From NCBI GenBank assembly GCA_022828595.1, contig JAKGHH010000003.1, forward strand, positions 105,423,583 through 105,487,582: 64,000 nt of DNA. The letters run 5' to 3'. Within the stretch, counting starts at the first letter, position 1, and each line of letters opens with the position of its first letter. Made by a program: the position numbers and the translations under genes. The notes beneath the pieces are model-generated. The model worked only from the letters and a program-made list of their open reading frames with translations, ran no database searches and was not told the DNA's origin. Positions 33,561 to 44,690 of this stretch are shown in pieces. Source of the stretch: Nelumbo lutea. Its lineage: Eukaryota; Streptophyta; Magnoliopsida; Proteales; Nelumbonaceae.

Positions 33561-34900
33561 CACAACAGTAAAATAATACATTTAATTTTATGAAATAACT
33601 TGTTTTTTGCTTAGTAAGAAAAGGAATAAGAAATCTAATTGGATGATCCCTGTATATACTAGCTTGTTCTCTAGGATTGTATAATTGTCAAACTGTAAAA
33701 GGTGAATTTTGTAGGGATCTTCCATGGATGTAATCTGTAGGTACAAAATGTTGAACCACATGAATATTCTTGTGTATGTCATTCTCTGTTTGCATTCTCT
33801 TATTTCATCTCTTTAGATTTCCTTTCACAATATAGACTTTGATGGAAAGAAGTGGTCAATCAGTAGCTAGACTGCAAAACATAGGTTGCAATTCTTCTAC
33901 AACGACATATAACTGGAGTAACATTTAATCATGGTGGATAGGGTTGAGAACACAAAAGGTGTGTAGACCCCACTAGACAAGAGACCACAATGTAGTGGAA
34001 GTTGATTAGAATTTTATTATTGTTGAGTGAGTAGGAGAATTCAACATTCTCACATAAAATATTAGATCATATAATATATAAAAATCTTCAGACAGAGATT
34101 ACAAATGATTCAAAACTACCAAACCCGGCATAACAGATCAGTGTATATATATTTTAATAATATAAGAGAAGATTGAACACATGAGGTTCTAATCTTGTTG
34201 GACAATGATACAGAACATTCAGAAGCCATGCAACTAATTATCATTCTATCAATCTTCTGTTCAGTGAATCTGTTAGTTTCTGTATATTTTGTTTCTCTCA
34301 TCCTTTCTTTTTCAAGGGAAACAAGCAAAGATCATTTCTGTTCAGTGAGTCTGTGCTTATTTGCTTGCTTCGAGGATGGAGAATCGTCACTTCCCGAGGG
34401 GGGGAGAGGAGACTAGAGAATGGAAAATGGCAGGAACAAGACTAGAGAAACTTGAGAAATTAACGGAAGGCGGTTCTAAACTTAATTCTACATTTTCTTT
34501 AATTAAACAATTTGAAAACTGCATTGGTTGTCAAACCAATGTGAGCTATAACAAAAATTATAGTGTGTTTCTTGCTCCACTTTATCCTTCGACCACTACT
34601 TCTTGAACACTTTGACAATAATAAAAAGAAAAGAAAAAAGTCTAACAACTTGATAAAGAATCGAGCTATTCTGCAATGAGAAGGGATGATCAAATATCAT
34701 TTGGAGAATAAGCTTGTTCTATGATTGCCTTGAGAAGCTTGTCTACGTCCCCTACCTCACCCTCAACCCCTGTTTTGGGTAGCTACCTTGACCAAGGCAA
34801 GAGGTAGAATGGTGGCTAGGAAATAAGACTATCTTGGACCATACACACTGTAAGAGAATTTGGCAAGAGAGTATGCTGGACAGTTTTGTAAATTGGGTTT
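33561..34900. other. Intergenic DNA, no gene seen
   Basis: No recognisable coding sequence. The left part may contain the remaining end of the Harbinger element; the right edge is the target site of the LTR retrotransposon (GGTTT at 34896-34900). Confidence 0.35.
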
Positions 34901-35691
34901 TGATGATGCACGATCCAGTCGGTCCTAGCTGTCGGTAACCTTGCCTCTGACGGAGCAGGAGATGCCTGAAACAGGGAGGAAGCAAAAGATTCCCGGGGGA
35001 GGAATCCGGTGGGAATGCTCCGATGCTCAAGTTAGTACTCTTGAGAAGGCAAAGAGGATGAGAGATTCTGAGACCAGAAGGCGCAAAGTGTCACTTACCT
35101 TTACTCTAGGGGAAGAGGGCCTTTTATAACCACCCTGGTGCACTCACTCCCAATCCTCTGCTAGATCAGGTGTAACCGCCTCTGTGGGGGGCAGACATAA
35201 CCGCCATTGACTTCTTTGTCAGGGTCGTCTCTACAACAACTAAGATGGCAGTAGCAGGTGGCCGTTGGAGTGCGGCTGTCATTTGTCAAATCCATGATCA
35301 GTTAGGCGCGCTGCCTCAGAGTACGGACTTCTTTGTCAGGTACGGTTGTTCAGTCATGCGACCTGAAGCCGAAATGCCAGGGTGGTGCCTGAGGTAAAGT
35401 CTTGAGTTCGGATAGGAGTGTGGCCCAGACTGACCCACCTCGGGTCAGTCCGGGCTTCGCCCTTCGCGGGGTTCCTTGTAAGGCTCGGGATTTCTAGGAA
35501 AAGCTCGGGTTCTACCTTATAGGAAGCGTGGGTTCCTTTTGGGGAGCTCGGGGCCTCTCTTATGGGGGAGCTCGGGCCTCTTCCTAGGATATGGCTAGGT
35601 CGTTGTGCCGAGTTGACGCTCCTACCAGGTCATACCTGGTTGCTTCCACGTGTCGCATAGCCAAGGGGTCGGGCCAAATCTACCTCCATCA
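34901..35691 (-). repeat. 3' LTR of the Tat element
   Basis: Starts TGATGATGCACGATCC and ends CTACCTCCATCA on the plus strand. In element orientation it is the downstream LTR, directly preceded by a purine-rich tract. Confidence 0.95.
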
Positions 35692-35710
35692 ATTGCCCCC
35701 CACTCCCCGT
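35692..35710 (-). other. Polypurine tract of the Tat element
   Basis: On the minus strand GGGGAGTGGGGGGCAAT stands immediately before the 3' LTR (TGATGG...), the place where plus-strand synthesis is primed. Confidence 0.8.
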
Positions 35711-36040
35711 GCCAGGGGTTTTGACCCGACGTGGAGAGTTCACAGACTGACGGGTGGATTTGCCCCGTGGTGTGCTTCGTCTAGTTCGGAGATCCTCCGG
35801 TCTGACCCGCCAATGCTCTTGGCTCAACTAGGGTTGGATCAGCTCAACCAGGGTCGGCTCGACTCGACCAAAGGTCAACCCGGGTAGCGTACAGCTCACG
35901 TGCGGACGTCAAACAATTATCAGATTTTGGACGTCAAAAATTTGCGCTAAACTGATTTCACCTTGAGGGTTGTGCAATCGGTTTTCCTGAGAGTCGTTGG
36001 ATGGCTTTGATCTTGACCGTTGATGCGCAGGTATAGCAAC

Positions 36041-36048
36041 TATAAATA
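36041..36048 (+). promoter_or_regulatory. TATA box of the antisense gene
   Basis: TATAAATA within CAACTATAAATAGTGGG, about 155 bp before the first ATG of the plus-strand gene. It is oriented opposite to gag-pol, so it would drive the antisense transcript rather than the element genome. Confidence 0.6.
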
Positions 36049-36202
36049 GTGGGGGCCCTGGTCACTTTTCCTTCACTAGTCTTCAGCACTTGTTTCTTGA
36101 GCTCGCGTCCAAGGTCTTCAACTCGTGTCACCTTTCTTAGTTCGGTAGCTTTTCCTTGGTGAGTCCCCCGGCAGCCTGGCATCCACTTCTCATCGAGTTC
36201 GG

Positions 36203-37973
36203 ATGCTAGATAAGTTCGGACCCTCCACCATGACGTTTGAGAGACTTTGGTCTCTTGTTTGTCAGCTCAACCTGCCCAGGGAGTATACTTATAGCTTACC
36301 TACGGGCGACTTCCCTTGGGAGCACGGTCCGGACGAGATCGTGATTTTTTGGGAGAAGCTCATCGTCGGGCTGCGCCTTCTTTTTCATCCCCTAATCGTT
36401 GAAGTCTTGAATCATTTCGACGTCACCGTTGGTCAGCTCCACCTGAACTCCATCTGCAACGTTGTTTCGACCATCTCCCTATGCTGTTAATACGTCCTTC
36501 CTTTAAACTTATAAATTTTCTCTGCCCTCCTCATGCTTAAGAAGCAAGTGAGCTTCCTCCCCGAGCACAGGCGGGCCTATTACCTATCTCCCCGCCTGGG
36601 ATTTAAACTTTTACACAAGCTTCCAAGTAAGGTCCCGGCGTGGAAGCGAGACTACTTTGTGGTCCGAAGTGCTACGGGGTGGCCATTTCCCACTCATTGG
36701 AGGGCGGCTATTCCCGACCACGGTGTCATGTTGGATAAAGACACGGCGGAGACCTTCCAGTCTTGGGCCCAGCTCGGGTTCGAGTGCCAAGATTACCTTA
36801 TAGAGGCTAAGCTTATATAGGCCGGTCTGAGTTCGGGTAGGTTTCTTACTCAGATTTTTTTTTGTTACTAATGTCGAGCTCTTTTCGCAGGTGTCATGGA
36901 GGCGGAGAAGGCCCGTGGTGTCAACTTGCTTGATGGGATGAAGAGAAAAGCGGGTTACTAAGCGGGCTCGCGTTGAGTCTCCTCTGGCTGTGGAGCCCGA
37001 AGTCCCAAGCCATCCTCTAGTCATCAACCTGGAGTCTCCTAGGGAGCCCGAGGTGGCCGGGCCTATCCCGGAGGTTGCAGCGGAGCCTGAGGTCGCTAAG
37101 ACTCGAGATGTCGATACTAAGGAAGCTTCACTTATTTTATTTCCCATACCTAGACAGTATTCTCCAATTCGGGGAGCCAAGAGGGGGTTGGTAGCGTGCT
37201 GTCAATGAGTTGTGCTCTCCGCAAGAGCAAGAAGGTTGTCTACCCTGGAGAGGTTGCGGAATGCGCTGACCTTCCTCCGGGTCACATCGGCGCATGCGCT
37301 GCATCTCATGCCATGGTGGTAAGTCGAAGTGGTTTCCCTTCTGTGTTTTTCCTGTGCTATTATTCTCTTCTTGCCGGACTGACTTGTTCTTGTTTGGTAG
37401 GTAAACTCCTCCATCCACGCCCTAACTATCCAATCGGAGAGGAACATGAAGCAAGCACAAGCTGCCGAAGAGGCTTCCCATGCAGTGCACACCGAGCTGA
37501 GGGTAGCTCGGGAGCAGATCCATCACCTTGAGGGCGATGCCTTGGCTCAGAAGAACGAGTTGGAGAGGCTTTGGAGGGAGAATGGGGCCTTGAGACTTGT
37601 GATAAAGCATTTCGTGAACTCGAAAGGGGTATTGGAGCATGAGGTCGAACATCTTAAGGCCGATATCAAGGAGAAGTCTGAGATCTTCTTCCAGGCCCTC
37701 GAGGACACTAAAGTAAAGGTCGTCGATGAGTATATCACGTCAGAGCGCTTTGACAACCTAATGGTTGGCTTGTACCAGAGGGGTTTCAAACTGAGTCAGT
37801 GGATGATAAGGCATGAGTACCCCAGACTCGACACCCATGCCATAACCACCTCGCGCATTACTCCGGAGATGGCTCTTGCAGTTGACGATGACCCAGACTC
37901 TGAAGATGAAGCCGACCCCCCAAGTGCTGTCGAAGTTCCTTCTGAGGGCAAGGGAGGTGTGACTCTGAAGTGA
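36203..37973 (+). CDS. Antisense gene of the Tat retrotransposon (putative plant-mobile-type and coiled-coil protein)
   Basis: Three plus-strand blocks run opposite to gag-pol. Block 1 (36203-36487) contains LPREYTYSLPTGDFPWEHGP and GLRLLFHPLIVEVLNHF. Block 2 (about 36533-36818) contains PAWKRDYFVVRSATGWPFPT. Block 3 (37446-37973) is 175 codons of charged heptad-like sequence (EELR/LEGDALAQKNELERL type), a predicted coiled coil, then an acidic tail (DDDPDSEDEAD). Blocks 1-2 resemble the Pfam 'putative gypsy type transposon' family (PF04195), which is known from extra genes in Tat-lineage elements such as Retand and Grande. Introns are implied between blocks (an AG acceptor near 36891 and another near 37400), but I could not fix all borders. 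The region 36890-37210 has stops in the frames I tried. Function unknown. It may be intact after splicing or partly decayed. Confidence 0.6.
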
Positions 37974-38439
37974 TATGCACCGAGCCTGCGAGCTTGAAGT
38001 GATATGCAACGAACCTGCGAGCTCGTTTTTTTTTAATAGATTGTAAATGAAACATTGGTAATGAAATACCTTTTTTGTTTAAGTGTTGTGTAGTCATTCT
38101 TTCCTTTTGCCGAAATGACTATATTGTTGAACTATTCTCCGCCTGGGTCAAAGTTTATTGGTTTGTCTTCAATAGGCCTGACTCAGAACGGGCTATGCAC
38201 CTCGGGTTTCATACCCGTGTTGCCTGCTCTTTCGGCACTAACACTTTGTCTACGTTGATGAGGTGTTGAGGTCATCATCAGCTCGGCGTTTTAGCCCTTT
38301 GGCTAGGATACTTTCGTAGGCTTTGACCATGCCGAAGAGATGACTGGGTCTTATGGTGCTGAGGTCCTTGTTAGCTCAGCATTCTAGCCCTTAGGCTCTG
38401 GGAGTGGCTCATAATCCACTTAGTTCGGTAATTTACAGG

Positions 38440-39560
38440 TAATATCACCTTAAGTTGACGATGTTCCATGCCCGGGGTATTTGTCTACCCTCCAGGGTTT
38501 CGAGCTTGTACGCTCCTCCGAGTACTCTCTTTACTCGGAAGGGTCCTTCCCAGTTCAGTCCGAGTTTACAAACGCCGGGCTCAGGTACCATGACCTTGAG
38601 GTACGTTGACTCTGGCATTGTAGTACCGAGTTTGCCTACTCGACGCGGAAGTTTCGCTTCTTGACTCTGGCATTGTAGTACCGAGTTTGCCTACTCGACG
38701 CGGAAGTTTCGCTTCTTGACTCTGGCATTGTAGTACCGAGCTACCCTTTGCTAGTACGTTGTGGTCCTGATGTAGGCGAGGTCCCTCACCCCGTCGAGTA
38801 GGTCGAGGTTGGTACATAGCTTGTCGTCATTGGTCTTGTCGCCATACGCTTCCAGTCGTAATGAGGGGATTTCGATTTCGGCTGGGATGACTGCCTCCGT
38901 GCCGTAGGTGAGGTTAAAGGGAGTTTCTCCGGTGGCGGTCTTCTCTGTAGTTCGGTAGGCTCATAGGACGCTGGGTAGCTCATCCGCCCATAGTCCTTTA
39001 GCTCGGTCTAGCCTGGCCTTCAGGTCGTGGAGGATAGCTCTGTTCATGACTTCTGCCTAACCGTTTGCTTGCGGGTGCGCGATCGACGTGAAGTTCTGTC
39101 GAATCCCCATGTCTTGGCACCATTCTTGGAATTTGATATCCTCGAACTATTTGCCATTGTCGGAAATCAGTACCCGAAGTAACCCGAAGCGACACACTAT
39201 GTTCTTCCAAAAGAAGTTTTGGACGTTTCGAGCTGTGATTGTCACAAGAGGTTCATCTTCTACCCACTTTGTGAAGTAATCTACCGCCACTACTAGGAAC
39301 TTCCTCCCACCTGTTGCTGGCGGGAATGGTCCAAGTAAGTCGATGTCACATTGCGCAAAGGGCCATGGACTGGTGAGATACTTGACGTCAGCGGTGGGCT
39401 GATGGTGGATATCGGCATGCTTCTGGCACTTATCGCATTTTCTGACCAACTCAACGATGTCTGCTTTCATTGTTGGTCAATAGTACCCTTGTTTGAACGA
39501 GGACCCTATCCCTCAAGTGTCCACCGCACAGGCCTCCATGAATGTCATGGAGTAAAACCT
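38440..39560 (-). pseudogene. Integrase of the Tat element, broken
   Basis: The minus strand shows the zinc-finger end (RKCDKCQKHADIHH), then the catalytic core: CDIDLLGPFPPATGGRKFLV (first Asp), LISDNG (second Asp) and, 35 or so residues on, HPQANG followed by AEVMNR (Glu). The C-terminal part reads LRLEAYGDKTNDDK and, near 38460-38600, LGLNWEGPFRVKRVL and LETLEGRQIPRAWN. Stops stand at the position after ISDNGK and after PQANG, where Gln is expected (CAG to TAG). A 55-bp tandem repeat (38606-38740) further breaks the C-terminal frame. Confidence 0.9.
38606..38740. repeat. 55-bp tandem repeat in the integrase C-terminal region
   Basis: TTGACTCTGGCATTGTAGTA begins at 38606, 38661 and 38716: two full 55-bp units and 25 bp of a third. 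55 is not a multiple of three, so each extra unit shifts the integrase frame. Confidence 0.95.
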
Positions 39561-39944
39561 TGACTTCGGGAGGTCACAAGCAGTGCAGGTAGGGGAGCGT
39601 GTAGGATCTTCGGTACAACCGTCCATCTATTATGACGTATTTGGCTGCCTGGTGCTCTACCCTCTTGGCGACATTGCGGTCTGCTGGAGGGGTCCCATGT
39701 AGCAGGAAGCTCGCGAGTGGATCGATCCAGCTCGGCTCTACTTGGACGACAGGAGCTACCTCCTCTACCCCCCCCCCCCGAGAATGCTAGGCCAAGGTAA
39801 GTCTTCTATGTACACAGTCCTCATGGTGTTATCACTGGTGCTGGCTAACCAGGACAGGGCATCGACCTCAGCATTCTCCGACCTCGGGATTTGCCTAATG
39901 AAGTGTGACTGGAAGTCAAGTAGAGCCTCCTTTACTTTAGCTAA

Positions 39945-40214
39945 CTAGGCAATCATAGTCGGTTCGCGGGCTTCGTATTCGCCTATAACCTGATTGACCA
40001 CTAGCTGGGAATCACTGCAGATGATGATGTGTTTTGCTCTAACCTCTTGGGTCAGGGCTAGCCCGGCTATCAACGCTTCGTACTCCGCCTCATTGTTGGA
40101 TGTCGTGAACTCGAAGCATAGAGGGTACTCCAATATTGTGTCACTTGGACCGTGGAGAACTACTTAGGCTCCGCTGCCCGGATGATTTGAGGAGCCATCT
40201 ACGTGAAGGATCCA
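39945..40214 (-). pseudogene. Second (archaeal-type) RNase H of the Tat element
   Basis: The minus strand reads WILHVDGSSNHPGSGA, a TAA stop, VVLHGPSDT, then EFTTSNNEAEYEALIAGLAL and IICSDSQLVVNQVIGEYEAR. The conserved acidic residues of RNase H (D in VDGS, E in NEAEYEAL, D in SDSQLV) are all present. This second RNase H, separate from the one fused to RT, is the hallmark of the Tat clade. It is broken by one stop. Confidence 0.88.
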
Positions 40215-40790
40215 GTGCTCTTTATCCCAGTTCGCGCTTGGCCTAACTAGGAGAGATACCGAACTGGGTGCGACCTCACGATGCTCGGACTCAACCGACT
40301 TGGGAGCACTGACCTCGCCCGAACTGGGGGCTTCGTGCTCAACCGGGCAAGGGTCTTTGAAGCTGAATGTGCTTTCCGCAACAAAATCTACCAAGGCTTG
40401 AGCCTTGATAGAAGTTCGTGGCTTGTACTGGAGATCGTACTCACTGAGCTCGATGGCCCATTTCGTCAATCGACCAGAGACCTCGGGCCTGAGTAACACT
40501 TGCTTTAGGGGTTTGTCGGTGAGCATGATATAGGTATGGGTTTGGAAGTATGGGCGGAGCTTGCGGGCTGCAAGGACCAATGCATAGGCTAGTTTTTCTA
40601 TCTCTGGATATATCGTCTCTGCTTCCTGCAACACTTTACTAACATAGTAGATGGGTCATTGGACCCGATCTACTACTTTTTTTAGTACCGAGCTGACCAA
40701 TTCGTCACTTGCTGAGAGATACAGCTCTAGGACATCGCTCTCTTCAGGTCAGATCAAAACTGGGATACTGGCGAGGTATCTTTTGAGCTC
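40164..40790 (-). pseudogene. First RNase H and connection domain of the Tat element
   Basis: Reads PIYYVSKVLQEAETIYPEIE, LAARKLRPYFQTHTYIMLTD and RLTKWAIELSEYDLQYKPR, the standard RNase H that follows RT in Ty3/gypsy polymerases. After it comes a linker leading into the second RNase H. A TGA replaces Arg just before PIYY, and further stops lie in the 40640-40790 stretch. Confidence 0.88.
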
Positions 40791-41980
40791 TTAAAACGCG
40801 AGTTGGAACCCTGGGTTCCATTCGAACCCTTTGATTTTCATTGCCTTAAAGAAAGGCAGGCAACGGTCTGCCGATTTGTACATAAAATGACTCAGAGCGG
40901 CTATTCTGCCATTCAACCTCTGAATCTCTTTTACTTTTCGGGGTGGTCTCATATCTAGGATGGCCTTTATTTTGTCCGGGTTGGCCTCAATACCATGCCG
41001 GTTAACGATGTACCCTAGGAATTTACCCGAGGTGACACCGAAGACACACTTGTTTGGGTTTAGCTTCATGCTAAATTGGCGCAGAATTTGAAAGACAAAA
41101 TGTAAATCTTCTATTAACTCATGTGAAAATTGGGTTTTGATGACCATGTCGTCTACGTAACATTCTATCTTAGTGCCAATTAAGGGTTTAAATAGCTTAT
41201 TCACAAGCCTTTGAAAGGTTGCCCCAACACTTTTCAGTCCGAAGGGCATAACCTTGTAGCAGTACATGCCAAACTCGGTTATGAAGGCGGTCTTTTCCTC
41301 GTCGGCCGGGTCCATCCTGATTTGATTGTAGCCCGAGTAGGCATCTAGGAAACTTAGCAACTCGTTCCCCAAAGTCGCATCCACTAGGAGATCGATCCTA
41401 GGGAGGGGAAGCAATCTTTTGGGCAACCTTGGTTCAGGTCGGTGTAATCGACGCACATGCGCCACTTGCCGTTGGCTTTTTTCACTAGAATGGGGTAAGC
41501 CACCCAGTTCGGGTAATGAACTTCCCTTATGAAGTCTGTTGCAAGGAGCTTCCCGACCTCCTCATCGACTGCCCTCCATCGTTCTAGGGCTAAGTTGCGT
41601 TTCTTCTGTCTAATGGGCCTAACTACAGGGTCAATATTGAGTTTGTAAGTTATGAGGTTAGGGTCTATGCCGGGCATTTATGCCGCGGACCAAGCAACAA
41701 CATCTAAGTTACTGAGTAGGAATCGTACTAGTTCGGATCGCAAGGGCTCCTCTAGGGAAGCGCCCACCTGAAGTGTTCGGGCTGGGTCCTCGGTCGAAAC
41801 AGGGATGGGAATGGTCTCCTCCGTGGGCGCAGCTCGCTTCTCGTTATGTTCCACGGGTCGCTCCAGCTCGAGGTCATTGGCCACCTTGGCTTTTGCCTTG
41901 AGGGCAACGACGTAGCATTTGTGAGACTCAAGTTGGTCGCCCCGCACTACCCCAATGCCGAAGTCCATCGGGAACTTCAT
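40791..41980 (-). pseudogene. Reverse transcriptase of the Tat element, frameshifted
   Basis: The upstream frame (41677-41384) carries KKANGKWRMCVDYTDLNQGC and PKDCFP. Near 41405 a one-base deletion in a C run moves the reading to the next frame, which continues LPRIDLLVDATLGNELLSFL, DAYSGYNQI, MPFGLKSVGATFQRLVNKLF and the catalytic YVDD (41159-41148). The segment 41980-41678 is the protease-RT linker and is separated by a stop. The motif set is complete, so inactivation is recent enough to leave every RT block readable. Confidence 0.92.
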
Positions 41981-41989
41981 GGCTAAAAA

Positions 41990-42486
41990 TTAGGTGGACA
42001 CCACAACCCTTAAAGCGTGGGTGATCGGTCGACCTACTATGGCATTGTATGGGGAGGGGGTTGTAACCACCAAAAAGTCGTGTTTGAGCCTCACCGTGCT
42101 AGGCCACGTAACGACTTCCACAGGTACTGTAACCTTTCCCAGAGGCCTTACTTCTTCTCCGCTGATGCCGACCAGTGGGGTGTTCGCGGGCTTCAAGCCA
42201 CTCTCTTGGACTGGAGTTTATCGAAAGTCGCTTTGAAAAGGATGTTTGTCGAACTGTCTGAATCAACGAGGATGCGCCGAACTTCGAAATCATTGATCTT
42301 TACCTTTATGACAAGCGCATCGTCATGGGGGTAGTGAACTCCGTGCGCCTTGTCCTCGGTGAAGAGTATGAGGTCTTCTGTCCTCGGCCGCTTTCGAGGA
42401 TTCTGTTCTTCTCTGGTGGCCTCACAGGTTGATGCCCAAGCTGCTGCCGAGATGCAACCTACTACAATCGATCCTCCAACGATCAC
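41990..42486 (-). pseudogene. Protease region of the Tat element
   Basis: The frame contains KVKINDFEVRRILVDSDSST and NILF, the retroviral-type aspartic protease site, normally VDSGSS. Here the Gly after DS is replaced by Asp, which would damage the active site. The following frame (42196-41990) continues TPSPYNAIVGRP, a conserved part of the same domain. Confidence 0.8.
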
Positions 42487-42639
42487 ATGGATCGTTCCCT
42501 GAATTGGCCTTTCCTCCGGGGGCTGCTTCTGTGACTGCTCTGTTGGCTTGTTGCTAGACTCAGAAGCATCCCTACTGTGCTCCCCCTGCCGACCTGCCTT
42601 ATTGTTATTATTATTACCATTATTCTGTACAAAATTCCT

Positions 42640-44610
42640 TAGGTATCTGCGATGAATGCGTTCCTCTATTTTGTCGCGGAGATTCTTACAATGCTCGGTA
42701 CAATGACCGTGGTCTCTATGAAAGCTACAATATAAATTTTTATTCCTTTCATTTAGTCTTTCTTCTTCTTGTCATCTTGGCTGGAATGTTTGCTTTCCCT
42801 CTTCCTTTTTTCAAACCTGCCCTCAGTTCTTTGATTGATCTCCTCCTCCGTTCTTATGAACCTGTCCGCGAGCTTGAAGAATTCAGCTATGGTCGCGGGT
42901 TGGTTAACCACCATGTAACATTTGAGTTCCTTGTGCGTCACACCCCTCTTGGCCGCTGCGAGCTGTACTGCAGGGTCTAGGCGTGGTATCTGTAAGCATG
43001 CGTCGTTGAATCACTTGATATAGCCCCGGATGGACTCATCTTCCTTCTGGACTATACCGAGGAGGCTCTCCTCAGTTCGGGGGCACTGCTTTCTAGTGAC
43101 GAAGTGCTCGGTGAAGACTTGCACGAACTAGGTCCAGCTCCTCATCAACCCGGGGGCCAGGTTCCTATACCAGGTGTAAGCCACTCCTCGGAAGGTGGTA
43201 GTGAAGGCCACACACATGCAGGTCTTGCTGGCCCTCGCCAAGTGCATATGGGACTGAAAAGCATCAACATGATCACTCGGGTCAAAAGAACCATCATATT
43301 TGTCTAGCGGGGGGAGTTTGAAATCCTTGGGCATGGGGACAGCGAGGAGTTCTGATGACAAGGGGAATGGACTGAAAGAATAGGAGTAACCTTTACCTCA
43401 TCTGAGCTCGCTTCCTCTTTACCTCTGAGCTCAGGTAGGATGCGAGTGGTAGTTCGGCGAGCTCGTCGGTGCCTTCGCGGCTACTTGGAAGGTCCGGTGT
43501 TGGCACTACTTGCTTCAGTGTTGCCAAGCTCAACGGGCCAGGGCTACTGGTGGTAGTTTGCGGCTAAGGCGTCGAACTGGTTTTCCGCGAGTGGGAGCCT
43601 GAACCGAGAGCGTCGAGGTGCTGCTGACTTGATAGGTCGGGAGGTCCTCGATCCATAGGCGTGCTGCGAAGCGGGGGTAGTTGGTCTCTTCCTTCTACCA
43701 GGGGATGAGGCTTGGCTTCTAGAGGGGTTCTGAGCCTAGGAAGCTTCTCCCCAGTGGAGGCACCCGCCCTGAGGAGAGGGCTTGACTTGCTTGATAGCAG
43801 TAACCTTTACCTCATCTGAGCTCGCTTCCTCTTTACCTCTGAGCTCGGGTAGGACGCGAGTGGTAGTTCGGCGAGCTCGTCGGTGCCTTCGCGGCTACTT
43901 GGAAGGTCCGGTGTTGGCACTACTTGCTTCAGTGTTGCCAAGCTCAACGAGCCAGGGCTACTAGTGGTAGTTTGCAGCTAAGGCGTCGAACTGGTTTTCC
44001 GCGAGTGGGAGCCTGAACCGAGAGCGCCGAGGTGCTGCTGACTTGATAGGTCGGGAGGTCCTCGATCCATAGGCGTGCTGCGAAGCGGGGGTAGTTGGTC
44101 TCTTCCTTCTGCCAAGGGATGAGGCTTGGCTTCTAAAGGGGTTCTGAGCCTAGGAAGCTTCTCCCCAGTGGAGGCACCCGCCCTGAGGAGAGGGCTTGAC
44201 TTGCTTGATAGCAGGGTGCCGAGGTAGGAGTTGTGGTTGGCTCTAAGGCAGTTGAGGGAACTGTTGTTGGTAGCGGTACTAGGAGACGTGATGTAGTACC
44301 TGCTACTGGTAGAGTTGGTGTTGCTGAAATTGCAGCATTTGGGCTTGCATGGGCCGCATGTATTGCATCAAATCATCTAGTTGGTTCTGGCTAGTCGCCA
44401 GGGGGACAATGGTTGGTTTAGCGAAGGTTGTCTCAATAGAGGGGGAAGGGGAACATTCACAGGTGCCACTGTTCATGGCACATTCAGGCTAGGGATTCCG
44501 TCCACCGAGAGGGGGATGGTGAACTGCCCGAAGCAGATAGTGGGGGGCTGAGGGTGTTCCCCGATGGCATTCAGGTCGGCGTTACGTTTATCGCTGCTGG
44601 AGGAAGTCAT
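42640..44610 (-). pseudogene. Gag of the Tat element, broken
   Basis: Starts MTSSSSDKRNADLNAIGEHP at 44610. The conserved capsid-like part reads LPPLDKYDGSFDPSDHVDAF, FRGVAYTWYRNL, then FVQVFTEHFVTRKQC, EESLLGIVQKEDESIRGYIK and NQPATIAEFFKLADRFIRTE. A zinc-knuckle-like block YCSFHRDHGHCTEHCKNLRD follows near 42700. Stops stand after RSWT (probable Gln to stop) and after RGYIK (probable Arg to stop). The N-terminal third is expanded by a 414-bp tandem duplication. Confidence 0.85.
43386..44213. repeat. 414-bp tandem duplication in gag
   Basis: GTAACCTTTACCTCATCTGA starts at 43386 and again at 43800, and the two 414-bp units are nearly identical throughout. 414 is a multiple of three, so the duplication adds 138 codons without shifting frame. 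The few differences between units suggest that it arose late in the life of this element. Confidence 0.95.
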
Positions 44611-44671
44611 GAATGCTAAGTTTTCTTTCTTTAGAAAAGAGCTAGAGGTTGGGGGAGGCTTTTTGAAGCGT

Positions 44672-44690
44672 TCCCACAAACGGTGCCAAA
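44672..44690 (-). other. Primer-binding site of the Tat element
   Basis: On the minus strand, directly after the 5' LTR and two bases, stands TGGCACCGTTTGTGGG. It resembles the TGGCGCCGTTG start of sites complementary to the 3' end of tRNA-Asp, with changes. The assignment to a particular tRNA is tentative. Confidence 0.6.

Noticed and set aside
36611..37180. 189-codon minus-strand frame inside the Tat element
   Set aside because: It is a shadow of the plus-strand antisense gene; the plus-strand frames carry the recognisable motifs.
42017..42334. Plus-strand frames opposite the protease region
   Set aside because: Shadows of the minus-strand gag-pol.
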